In this document: piece after piece, positions 1-7,062 of the stretch
Position numbering within the stretch: the first letter of the stretch is position 1
Layout: each line of letters begins with the position of its first letter
Assembly (NCBI GenBank): GCA_040752255.1
Contig: JBFMFD010000036.1
Span: forward strand, 1-19,358
Direction: 5' to 3'
Length of the DNA: 19,358 nucleotides
Source: J051 sp040752255
GTDB lineage: Bacteria; Armatimonadota; Fimbriimonadia; Fimbriimonadales; ATM1
Notes under the pieces: generated by a model
The model's input: only the letters and a program-made list of their open reading frames with translations
Databases searched by the model: none
What the model was told of the DNA's origin: nothing
Made by a program: the position numbers and the translations under genes

Positions 1-519
1 GCCGAGCAGAAGAGCAAGCACCGGAAGCGTGAGAAGCAGCAGCGACGCCGCCAAGGCGTCCAGCCCATCGGCGAAGTTGACTGCATTCGCAAAGAAGAGC
101 ACCCAAAACGCAACGCCCGCCGCGTCGGCAAGCGGCATCGAAAAGAAGAGGGGTGAAACCGCAATCAACTGTAACGCGAGCTTCGGCATCCAGCCGATTC
201 CCCGCTTGCCGGTCAGGCGAGGAACGACGAAGTCATCAAGCAAGCCGACAAACGCGAACGCGAACAGGAGCCATACGGCTGCGCCGATGCCGTCGCCCTT
301 GCCGCGTGCCAACATCGCGATGAACGCAACCGAGCACCCCAACAGGGTGATGATCCCTCCCATGCTCGGCGTCCCCTGCTTGCTCTGGTGCGCCTCTGGG
401 GCGAAGCGGCTGATGATGCTCTCTGCGCGTAAGCGTCGGAGCAACACGAGGATCGGATACGACGCAGCGGCCGCCGCCCCAAACGAGATCCAAAACGGAA
501 GCGCGAGGTCAGACGGCAT
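1..519 (-). CDS. mraY: Phospho-N-acetylmuramoyl-pentapeptide transferase, C-terminally truncated by the window edge
   Basis: This gene makes lipid I by moving phospho-MurNAc-pentapeptide from UDP onto undecaprenyl phosphate in the inner membrane. Only the first 173 codons are present; the frame stays open to base 1. Reading from the ATG at 519, I see hydrophobic helices, the HQSKQGTPSMGG segment (residues 44-55, family form K-x-GTPTMGG), the LLDD metal/phosphate motif (Asp95, Asp96) and NAVNFADGLDALA (residues 145-157, matching the family N-x-x-N-L-T-D-G-L-D). These three motifs in order and the place after murF make the call secure. The start overlaps the murF stop by 11 bp, implying translational coupling. 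One oddity: the lysine usually seen three residues after the second Asp is Val99 here. The missing part should carry the remaining helices and the HHH region. Confidence 0.95.
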   Translation of the reverse strand, partial: MPSDLALPFWISFGAAAAASYPILVLLRRLRAESIISRFAPEAHQSKQGTPSMGGIITLLGCSVAFIAMLARGKGDGIGAAVWLLFAFAFVGLLDDFVVPRLTGKRGIGWMPKLALQLIAVSPLFFSMPLADAAGVAFWVLFFANAVNFADGLDALAASLLLLTLPVLALLLG

Positions 520-1873
520 AGGCTACGCCCGCCTCCTCCAGCGCGCGCTCCATGTGAACGGCGCGGGAACCTTTGATCAGCGCGACATCTCCTGGGCCCA
601 TCGAGCGGAACACCCTGGCGGCGTCCTCGGCATGCGTGAAGGCGTCCACGCGTCCTTCGAAGCCACGTGCCAGCGCCTCCTCGCGAATCCAATGCGCTTC
701 CCGTCCCACCACGGCGAGCCAAGCGATCGGCAACTCCGCAACAGCCGCGCCCACCCTACGGTGGGCCGCCTCCGATTCCTCGCCCAGCTCTTTCATCTCG
801 CCCAGAACGGCGATGCGCCGGTCGGCAGGAACCTCCGCCAAGGTGCGCAGGCTTTCCATGCAGGATTCCGGGCTGGAGTTATACACATCAACCAGAACGC
901 CATACGTCTGGTGACTCACGTAGGTCAGCCGGTCCGGGGGCAGCGTCGCCCTCTCCATGCCACGGACAGCTTCCTCCACGCTCACCCCGAGGCGCGAGAC
1001 GAGAGCGAGGGCAGCGCACGCGTTCCGCATCATGCCGCGTCCAAGCCCGGGGAGCGACGCGGCGAACTCCTGCCCGCCGACGAGGAACAGCACCTCGGTT
1101 CGGTTCTCCGGCGGACGCATCGTGCCGATGAGGAAGCGGGCGTACGCTTCTTCGCCTTCACCAAACGAGACGCCACTCGCGCCGGCGGCCTCCGCAAGCC
1201 GCTCGGCAAAGGCGCCCTCGGCGGGATAGGCGCGGACGCCGTCCTCGGGGAGGCTCTCGAAGAGTTCCAGCTTCGCGCGCAGGATGTTCTCCGGCGATCC
1301 GCCAAGCTCGCCGATGTGCGCAGTTCCGATTGAGGTGATGATTCCGTGGTGTGGGCGAGAGAAAGAGCAGAGATGGCGGATTTGCCCCAGGCCGCGCATC
1401 GCCATCTCGAGAACGACAAATCGGTGCTCGTCGTCGAGCCGCATCCACGTCATCGGCAGGCCAAACTCGGTGTTTTGGTTTCCTTCCGACTTCAACACCT
1501 TTCCGAACGGGGCGAGAGCGGCGGACAGATACTCTTTGGTCGAGGTCTTCCCCGCGCTGCCGGTAATTCCAATCACAGTTCCCTTGAAGTCATCTCGGAT
1601 CGCCGATGCGATGCTCGCCATCGCCTCGGCGACGTCGGGAACGATGTACGCGGGCTGCACGCCGACATCGCGCGTTACCAGGCAACCCGCGGCGCCCGCA
1701 CTCATGGCTGCCTCGGCATAATCGTGCCCGTCAACGTTCGCGCCGCGCACCGCGCAGAAGAGGTCGCCCGGCTTGACCTCGCGGCTATCTACCGCAAGCC
1801 CCGAAACCTTTTCGGCGTTCGGGGGGGCGGGAACACCCAGGATGGACGCGAGCCTCTCGGGAGGGAGCGTCAT
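509..1873 (-). CDS. murF: UDP-N-acetylmuramoyl-tripeptide--D-alanyl-D-alanine ligase
   Basis: A cytoplasmic ATP-dependent ligase that adds D-Ala-D-Ala to the UDP-MurNAc-tripeptide, the last cytosolic step before MraY. The 454-residue length is normal for the family. The N-terminal domain holds VDSREVKPGDLF-type residues (about 28-40). The Mur-ligase P-loop GITGSAGKTST is at 102-112, followed by GNQNTEFGLP (131-140), which is typical of MurF, and SIGTAHIGELGG in the central domain. The C-terminal domain has VLGEMKELGEES. The ATG at 1873 overlaps the murE stop in an ATGA, and the 3' end overlaps mraY by 11 bp, so it sits tightly inside the dcw operon. No unusual or missing catalytic residue was noticed. 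Confidence 0.97.
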   Translation of the reverse strand: MTLPPERLASILGVPAPPNAEKVSGLAVDSREVKPGDLFCAVRGANVDGHDYAEAAMSAGAAGCLVTRDVGVQPAYIVPDVAEAMASIASAIRDDFKGTVIGITGSAGKTSTKEYLSAALAPFGKVLKSEGNQNTEFGLPMTWMRLDDEHRFVVLEMAMRGLGQIRHLCSFSRPHHGIITSIGTAHIGELGGSPENILRAKLELFESLPEDGVRAYPAEGAFAERLAEAAGASGVSFGEGEEAYARFLIGTMRPPENRTEVLFLVGGQEFAASLPGLGRGMMRNACAALALVSRLGVSVEEAVRGMERATLPPDRLTYVSHQTYGVLVDVYNSSPESCMESLRTLAEVPADRRIAVLGEMKELGEESEAAHRRVGAAVAELPIAWLAVVGREAHWIREEALARGFEGRVDAFTHAEDAARVFRSMGPGDVALIKGSRAVHMERALEEAGVAYAV

Positions 1874-3345
1874 ACCTTTGCCCTCGCTCGAATCGCCTCA
1901 GCCGCGACCTCCCTGTCGTCAAAGTGAACCTTGGTCGTGCCGAGAATCTGGTAATCCTCGTGCCCCTTGCCTGCGATGACGACGACGTCTCCGGCCCGAG
2001 CCTCGGCGATCGCGTCGTAAATCGCCTGCCGCCGGTCTACCTGGACGCGCACGGCTGTCCCTGGGCGGACGCCCGGGAGGATGTCCTTCAGGATGGCGTC
2101 CGGGTTCTCGGTTCGCGGGTTGTCGCTGGTGACGTACACGATGTCCGAGTGCGTGGCTGCGGCGGTGCCCATGAGCGGTCGCTTCGTTCGGTCGCGGTCG
2201 CCTCCACAGCCGAAAACGGTGATGATGCGCTTGGGTTCCAACTCCCTGACGGCGGTGAGCAACTTGACCAGGGCGTCCGGCGTGTGGGCGTAGTCAACGA
2301 GCACTTGGTAATCGTCGTCGGTGGGCACGCTCTCGAAGCGCCCCGGCGCGGGCTTTACGTCGCGGAGAGCCGCAACGGAATCCTCAACTGGAATGCCTAG
2401 CGCCAGCGCCGCACCGATGGCGGCAAGGCAGTTTGCGATGTTGAAAGACGCGCCAAGCGGGGCCTCCGCGGCGTAGCGCTTCCCTTCGTGCTCGACGGTA
2501 AACGCGCAGCGACCGACGGTAGCGCTTCCACCAATGAGCCGAAGCCCGGCCTTCTCGTCTGCACCGAAGGAGATTGCGTCCTTTGCCTCGGAAATCAAAC
2601 GCCGTCCGAACGGATCGTCCGCGTTCAGGACGGCCAGCGGCGGCTCGGGCTGAGGCATGTCAACGAACAGCCGCTGCTTCGATTGAAAGTAGTCGTCAAG
2701 CGAGCGATGGTAGTCGAGGTGGTCTTGTGTCAGGTTGGTGAACACCGCGACTTTGAACTCGACTCCATCCACGCGGCGCTGCTGCAACGCGTGAGACGAC
2801 ACCTCCATCGCGACGGAATCAACACCCTTGTCCGCAAAGCGTCGAAGAAGCGACTGCACCTGAGGCGGGAACGGCGTCGTGAGGTCCGTTTCAAACTGCT
2901 CGTCGGAGGTCCGCGCGCCGAGCGTCCCGACGTAGCCCGCCTTGCGCCCGACTGCGTTGAGCAACTGCAGCAGCAGCCACGCCGTCGTCGTCTTCCCGTT
3001 CGTCCCGGTTATCCCGACCACGCTCATCCCGGCTGAGGGGTTGCCGTAGCACTGTCTTGCCAGTTTCCAGCACGCGGCGACGGCATCACGGACTACGGCG
3101 ACGGGGATGTCTCGCTCTTGCAAGGCGTCGTATACGTCGCGCCGGGTAACTACGACGGCGGTCGCCCCCTTCGACAGCGCCTCGTCAACGAAGTTGTGGC
3201 TGTCTACCTTTGTGCCCGGCATGCAAAGGAATATGTCGCCCGCGTTCAGCGTTCGCGAGTCAATGCTGACTCCGGTTACCTCAGCGTCGCCTGCGGCGGC
3301 GATGAGGTCAGGCACCAGGACGGCTGCCAGTTCCTTGAACCGCAC
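1870..3345 (-). CDS. murE: UDP-MurNAc-L-Ala-D-Glu:meso-diaminopimelate ligase
   Basis: A cytoplasmic Mur ligase adding the third residue of the stem peptide. With the chosen start (491 residues) the P-loop GTNGKTT is at about 114-120, the central EVSSHAL segment lies near 181-187, DNPR is at 408-411 and KGHE at 460-463. DNPR is the known signature of meso-DAP-adding MurE (lysine-adding enzymes differ there), so the peptidoglycan is very probably DAP-type. The open frame extends upstream to 3408, but the GTG at 3345 gives a typical MurE N-terminus (VRFKELAAVLVPD, then VTGVSIDSR), has a GGGGGAG about 9 nt upstream, and cuts the overlap with ftsI to 38 bp. The 3' end overlaps murF by 4 bp. Confidence 0.95.
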   Translation of the reverse strand: MRFKELAAVLVPDLIAAAGDAEVTGVSIDSRTLNAGDIFLCMPGTKVDSHNFVDEALSKGATAVVVTRRDVYDALQERDIPVAVVRDAVAACWKLARQCYGNPSAGMSVVGITGTNGKTTTAWLLLQLLNAVGRKAGYVGTLGARTSDEQFETDLTTPFPPQVQSLLRRFADKGVDSVAMEVSSHALQQRRVDGVEFKVAVFTNLTQDHLDYHRSLDDYFQSKQRLFVDMPQPEPPLAVLNADDPFGRRLISEAKDAISFGADEKAGLRLIGGSATVGRCAFTVEHEGKRYAAEAPLGASFNIANCLAAIGAALALGIPVEDSVAALRDVKPAPGRFESVPTDDDYQVLVDYAHTPDALVKLLTAVRELEPKRIITVFGCGGDRDRTKRPLMGTAAATHSDIVYVTSDNPRTENPDAILKDILPGVRPGTAVRVQVDRRQAIYDAIAEARAGDVVVIAGKGHEDYQILGTTKVHFDDREVAAEAIRARAKV

Positions 3346-5092
3346 CGCTCCTTTCTCCCCCTTGTTCTCTGCTGCTTGTGCTTCTGAGCAGATACTCTGC
3401 CACCGCACGGAACACGGGGCCGGCCACCGCCGCGCCGTAATACCCGTTCTTTGTGGGCGAATCTATCATGACGAGAACCGTGTAATCGGGCGAGTTGCCC
3501 GGAACATACCCGACGAACGAACTGACGTACAGCGACCGACTCATCTGGCCGGTTTCCGGGTCGCGCTTTTGCGCCGTCCCGGACTTGCCTGCCATCTCCA
3601 CGCCCTCGATCTTCAGCGCCCGCCCTGTGCCGTGCTCACCTTCGACGACGCGCTTCATCATCCCGAGGACAGCTTGCGCCGTATCAACGCGAAAGACGCG
3701 AGTCGCAGGCGGGAACGGCTGCTCTGCATCGCCGATGCGCTCAACCAACCGTGGGCGCACCATGACCCCGTCGTTCCCAAAAACCGTGAATGCGCTCGCC
3801 AGCATCAGCGGCGTGACGTTGAGAGACTGCCCAAAGGCGACAGTCGCGACTTGCAGTTGCTTGTTGTATTCCTGTCGGTTGAACTGCCCCTTCAATTCGC
3901 CAGGGAGCGAGACGTTCGGCTGCTCGAGGATGCCGAGCCTCTCGATGAAGCCGTACCAGGATTTGTAGCCAATCTTCATGCCCCAAGTCGCGGCGGCGAC
4001 GTTGCAACTCACTTCGATGCAGCGCTCCGGCGTGACTTGTCCGTGACCTGCCGAGCCGTGAAGGGCGCAGTGAATCGTGTGGTTGGCGACCGGTATCGAG
4101 CCACTGCACGAGACGACGCTTTGCTCTGTGAGCGCCCCCGTCTCCATGCCCAGCGCAATCGTGAACACCTTGAACGTCGAGCCCGGTTCGAGGACGACGG
4201 CAACCGCGGGATTGATTTCAGGCGAGGCGGTCTCGCCGCGCAACGCGCGCTGCCGCGCGGGAACCGGGTCCGTCGGGTCGAAGGTCGGCCAGGTCGCCAT
4301 CGCCCGAACGTTGCCCGTGCGCGTTTCCATCACGATGACGGCGCCTTGCCACGCGCCGTGGAATTCGCAGGCCTCAGCGAGGCGCTCGCTTGCGAATGTC
4401 TGAAGGTCGCGGTCAATCGTCAGCACGACGCTATCGCCGTCCTCCACGGGCGAGGATTGGGCGCGGTCCTCGAGCCACGGCAGGGTGCGCCCTCGCCGAT
4501 CCACGAAACCGACCTCGACGCCGTCGCGACCTCGCAGAAACTGCTCGAACCCAAGTTCGACTCCGCTCGCGGGTTTGCCGCCGTCTAGGAAGCCCAGGAG
4601 CGGCGCAAGCGCCGACCCTGCTGGATAGGTGCGAACCCCCGCCGGTCGGAAGCCGACGCCGTCTACGCGATATCGCCTCGCGACTTCGATAAGTCGCTCC
4701 CTCTGATTGTCGTCCAACGGTTCCTGCCACTCGACGCCGGAGCCTCCTCTCCGAGCCAGCGCGATCCCCTGCTCCGCCGGCATGCCCGTTACCTCGGAAA
4801 CCTCGACCCAAAACGCCGGGCTTTCGGTCAGCAGAGAAGGCGTGAGCGTCATCCACCAGCCGGACTCGGAGCGAGCCAGCACGCGCTCACCTCGATCGAG
4901 GATGTCTCCCCGGCGCGCCTCGATTGTTACGCGATGAGTCAGACGGTCGTATCCGGCTGCGACATCGAGGTGTTCCCCACGCTGCCACGTGGCGAGCCGC
5001 ATATGTTGCGCCCCAACCGCTCCGAATCCGAGGCACAGCACCAGCGCCGGGAGCACCCGGACCCTCGCGCCGCCGCTATTCGACCGTCGCAT
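3308..5092 (-). CDS. ftsI: Division-type penicillin-binding protein 2/3 (class B transpeptidase)
   Basis: A bitopic inner-membrane DD-transpeptidase that cross-links septal peptidoglycan. Numbered from the ATG at 5092 (594 residues), it has a short basic N-terminus, one transmembrane helix (about 10-28, VLPALVLCLGFGAVG), a dimerisation domain with ARRGDILDR, then the transpeptidase triad: S305-T-F-K308, S362-C-N364 and K503-S-G-T. All catalytic residues are present and no PASTA domain follows. The open frame extends to 5236, but the upstream part lies inside the ftsL-like gene and is arginine-rich out-of-frame sequence. The 5092 ATG follows GAGG 4 nt upstream and overlaps ftsL by only 17 bp. 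Context between ftsL and murE favours FtsI over an elongation PBP2. Confidence 0.94.
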   Translation of the reverse strand: MRRSNSGGARVRVLPALVLCLGFGAVGAQHMRLATWQRGEHLDVAAGYDRLTHRVTIEARRGDILDRGERVLARSESGWWMTLTPSLLTESPAFWVEVSEVTGMPAEQGIALARRGGSGVEWQEPLDDNQRERLIEVARRYRVDGVGFRPAGVRTYPAGSALAPLLGFLDGGKPASGVELGFEQFLRGRDGVEVGFVDRRGRTLPWLEDRAQSSPVEDGDSVVLTIDRDLQTFASERLAEACEFHGAWQGAVIVMETRTGNVRAMATWPTFDPTDPVPARQRALRGETASPEINPAVAVVLEPGSTFKVFTIALGMETGALTEQSVVSCSGSIPVANHTIHCALHGSAGHGQVTPERCIEVSCNVAAATWGMKIGYKSWYGFIERLGILEQPNVSLPGELKGQFNRQEYNKQLQVATVAFGQSLNVTPLMLASAFTVFGNDGVMVRPRLVERIGDAEQPFPPATRVFRVDTAQAVLGMMKRVVEGEHGTGRALKIEGVEMAGKSGTAQKRDPETGQMSRSLYVSSFVGYVPGNSPDYTVLVMIDSPTKNGYYGAAVAGPVFRAVAEYLLRSTSSREQGGERSGAVQGTGSRPGA

Positions 5093-5423
5093 CCTGCCTC
5101 GACGCGAGGAACGAGGACTGGAAGCCGTGCAGTCGCGCCCACGCCGCGATTGAGGACGGGTTGGTCGCTCGCTCGCTGTTCCGCTGCAGCGCGAGAGTCG
5201 TGGCGCGCACCCGCTTGGTCGTGTCCTCCAGCGCAAGCGCGCTCTGGCGTGATCGTTCCACGATGGCGTGACCCATCACTCCGACCGCCACGTGGAGCAG
5301 CAGCGCTGCGGCGGCAAAGGTCGTTAGGAAGGTCGTAACGGTGGTCGCCAGGCCGCTGTGCGTCGCCACGCGACGGCGCACGGCAATTGTTCGTGAATGT
5401 TCTGGATGGGAAAGAGCGCTCAT
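5076..5423 (-). CDS. ftsL: FtsL-like bitopic division protein
   Basis: A 115-residue protein with the architecture of FtsL rather than a strongly recognisable sequence: a short basic cytoplasmic N-terminus (RRR at 16-18), one transmembrane helix (about 26-50), then a charged, heptad-compatible outer segment (VERSRQSALALEDTTKRV and following). FtsL works with FtsB and FtsQ to recruit and activate FtsW/FtsI. FtsL sequences diverge widely, so position between rsmH and ftsI is the main argument. The ATG overlaps the rsmH stop in an ATGA and is served by AAGGAG 8 nt upstream, the best Shine-Dalgarno site in this part of the cluster. An alternative reading is a lineage-specific small membrane protein replacing FtsL. 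Confidence 0.8.
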   Translation of the reverse strand: MSALSHPEHSRTIAVRRRVATHSGLATTVTTFLTTFAAAALLLHVAVGVMGHAIVERSRQSALALEDTTKRVRATTLALQRNSERATNPSSIAAWARLHGFQSSFLASRQDATVE

Positions 5424-6325
5424 GATGATATCTCCTTAGAATTGCGTTGTATGGCGCGGAGCCTTGCGCTCCGCGCACTTGGATTGGCGGCGACCTCGGC
5501 GGGCGAGGGCCGCAGCGGCTTTCGAGTGAGAACAGTGAACTGCTCTCGGTCCAGCGATCGGAACGCCCGCTTCACCGCCCCGTCTTCGCCGGAATGGTAG
5601 GCGAGGACCGCCATGCGGCCCCCGGGCTTCAATGCTTTTGCTATCGCCGCGCAGACATCTTCCAAGCCGTCAAGCTCGCGGTTGACCACGATTCGCACGG
5701 CTTGGAACGTGCGCGTTGCCGGGTGAATTCGCTTCTCGCGCAGACGCGGCGGTATGGCGTCGAGCACCGCCTCAACTAAGTCGGACGTTGTCTTCATTCG
5801 CCCCTGAGCGCGTCGCTCGATGATTCGCTTGGCAACGGCGGCCGCGTGCCGCTCGCCACCGAATTCGCGTAGCGCGTGACGAATCTCGTCGACACTCGCA
5901 CGGTTGAGCCACGCGGCGGCGGTTTCACCCGAGGCGCGATCCATCCGCATGTCCAGCGGCGCTTCCTCCAAGAACGAGAAGCCGCGCGTCGCGTCCTCGA
6001 AGTGCTCGAGGTTTACGCCCAGATCGAGCAGCACGGCGTCTACGCCGCCCGGCAGGTGTTCCTCAACCCAATCAGGAACGGCGCGAAAGTCGGCGCGTAC
6101 GAACTGCTTCGCGCCCGGCGTGTCGGCGAGGCGCTCCATGGCGCGATCCAGCATCGTCGCATCCCAGTCAAACGCTATCAACGCCCCCGTCCCTCCTGCC
6201 GCCTCCAGAAGAGCCTTCGCATGCCCTCCATGCCCGACGGTTCCATCTACGATCACCGCGCCCGGCCGTGGTGCCAACAGTTCGAGCACCTCCGCAAGCA
6301 TGACGGGCTGGTGTTCGCGGCTCAT
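5420..6325 (-). CDS. rsmH: 16S rRNA (cytosine(1402)-N(4))-methyltransferase
   Basis: A cytoplasmic SAM-dependent enzyme (formerly MraW) that N4-methylates C1402 in the ribosomal P site. The 301-residue length is near the family norm. Seen: HQPVML at 5-10, the SAM-binding VDGTVGHGGHA (26-36), LIAFDWD (49-55), LLDLGV (99-104), RGFSF (114-118) and PLDMRMD (123-129), and a C-terminal RPSPAEVAANPSARSARLRA stretch matching the typical end of RsmH. The usual SSPQLD after LLDLGV is replaced by NLEHFE, a visible departure from common family members. It overlaps mraZ upstream and ftsL downstream, each by 4 bp. Confidence 0.97.
   Translation of the reverse strand: MSREHQPVMLAEVLELLAPRPGAVIVDGTVGHGGHAKALLEAAGGTGALIAFDWDATMLDRAMERLADTPGAKQFVRADFRAVPDWVEEHLPGGVDAVLLDLGVNLEHFEDATRGFSFLEEAPLDMRMDRASGETAAAWLNRASVDEIRHALREFGGERHAAAVAKRIIERRAQGRMKTTSDLVEAVLDAIPPRLREKRIHPATRTFQAVRIVVNRELDGLEDVCAAIAKALKPGGRMAVLAYHSGEDGAVKRAFRSLDREQFTVLTRKPLRPSPAEVAANPSARSARLRAIQRNSKEISS
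5432..5437 (-). promoter_or_regulatory. Ribosome binding site of the ftsL-like gene
   Basis: AAGGAG on the minus strand, 8 nt before the ATG at 5423. It lies inside the last codons of rsmH (a Lys-Glu pair) and fixes the start of the short ftsL-like frame. Confidence 0.75.
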
Positions 6326-6813
6326 TCACGACTGGCGTCCTCCCCACCGGATACGAATGCGTCCTTCCGCTTGAGCGCAGCCAATCGCTTGCCCGCCAAG
6401 TCCTCATAGGTTGACTTCTTCCAAACCTGGACGCAGTCACCGCAACCGACCACGACAACCTCGCCTGTCAGGTTTAGGCTCTCGCGAAACCGCTGCGGGA
6501 TGACGAACCGCCCCTGCTGGTCGCACTTGATGTCGTCTTCCGCCATTGCGCACAGGTCGTGCAGGGCGAAGTCCCTCTGCCAATCTCCAGCGGGGCGTGA
6601 GAGAACCGCCTTCAATCGGGCGCGCCATGTCGGAAGGGGGTACAGCACGAGGCATCCCATCGCATCGGCGTGAGCGACGAAGGGCTGGCCGAGCCGGTCC
6701 ACCTTCTTCACGCTCAGGCGCAAGCGGCCCTTGTCGTCAACGACCGCCTCCTCCTTCCCTACGAGCGGAGCGTAGATGAACTGCTCTTCCATGCCCGACT
6801 GCTGTTCAGTCAT
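6322..6813 (-). CDS. mraZ: Transcriptional regulator MraZ
   Basis: A double SpoVT/AbrB-fold DNA-binding protein that represses its own dcw operon from TGGG-containing direct repeats in well-studied bacteria. Both half-motifs are visible: DDKGRLRL in the first repeat and CDQQGRFVIPQRFRE in the second, followed by VVVVGCGDCVQVW, the usual place of the last strand. The start is uncertain. The frame opens with a GTG at 6936 (204 residues), but MraZ normally begins about a dozen residues before DDKGR, so the ATG at 6813 (163 residues) or at 6792 is more likely; neither has a clear Shine-Dalgarno sequence. The 3' end overlaps rsmH in an ATGA. It is first of the dcw genes, preceded by the largest gap in the minus-strand series. 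Confidence 0.92.
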   Translation of the reverse strand: MTEQQSGMEEQFIYAPLVGKEEAVVDDKGRLRLSVKKVDRLGQPFVAHADAMGCLVLYPLPTWRARLKAVLSRPAGDWQRDFALHDLCAMAEDDIKCDQQGRFVIPQRFRESLNLTGEVVVVGCGDCVQVWKKSTYEDLAGKRLAALKRKDAFVSGGEDASRE

Positions 6814-6972
6814 TTCGCCGTGTGCTCGGAACGTGAAGACCGGAAGCGGCATCCATTCCGCCCGGTCTTCAACCAATGTGGGTGAGAGCGTTGCCCTCTC
6901 CGCGGCGGGGCACCCTTCCTTGGGAACAACCGCCACTCCTCACTGCTGGACGACCATAGTTTGCCAGGACTT

Positions 6973-7010
6973 TGGGCGAAACATGGGAAAAACAACCCAG
7001 AACATCCCCA
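6973..7010 (-). promoter_or_regulatory. Symmetric TGGG/CCCA array upstream of mraZ, candidate MraZ operator
   Basis: Read on the minus strand, four boxes occur in the order TGGG (7010-7007), 7 nt, TGGG (6999-6996), 8 nt, CCCA (6987-6984), 7 nt, CCCA (6976-6973). The arrangement has dyad symmetry in the boxes but not in the spacers. TGGG repeats are the known core of MraZ boxes in Escherichia coli, where spacing is 10 bp and orientation is direct. Here the period is 11 bp and there are two facing pairs. A weak promoter-like pair (TTGCCG at 7052-7047 and TAAACC at 7028-7023, 18 bp apart) lies just upstream. The role is inferred from position and motif only. Confidence 0.45.
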
Positions 7011-7062
7011 TTGGTGCACGAAGGTTTAGTGTTTCGGGGCTGAAAACGGCAACATCCGTCTA

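Noticed and set aside
29..1333. 434-codon plus-strand open frame
   Set aside because: It is antisense to murF and mraY, both identified by catalytic motifs; its arginine/alanine-rich product matches no family and reflects high GC at third positions.
3107..4588. 493-codon plus-strand open frame
   Set aside because: Antisense to ftsI and the start of murE; no recognisable domain and no ribosome site.
5093..5236. N-terminal extension of ftsI
   Set aside because: Arginine/serine-rich sequence lying wholly inside the ftsL-like gene in another frame; the ATG at 5092 gives a normal FtsI N-terminus.
7021..7062. Rho-independent terminator after the glycosyltransferase
   Set aside because: Only a short GTTT/AAAC pairing with a GC-rich loop and no U-tract is visible, so termination before mraZ is not supported.
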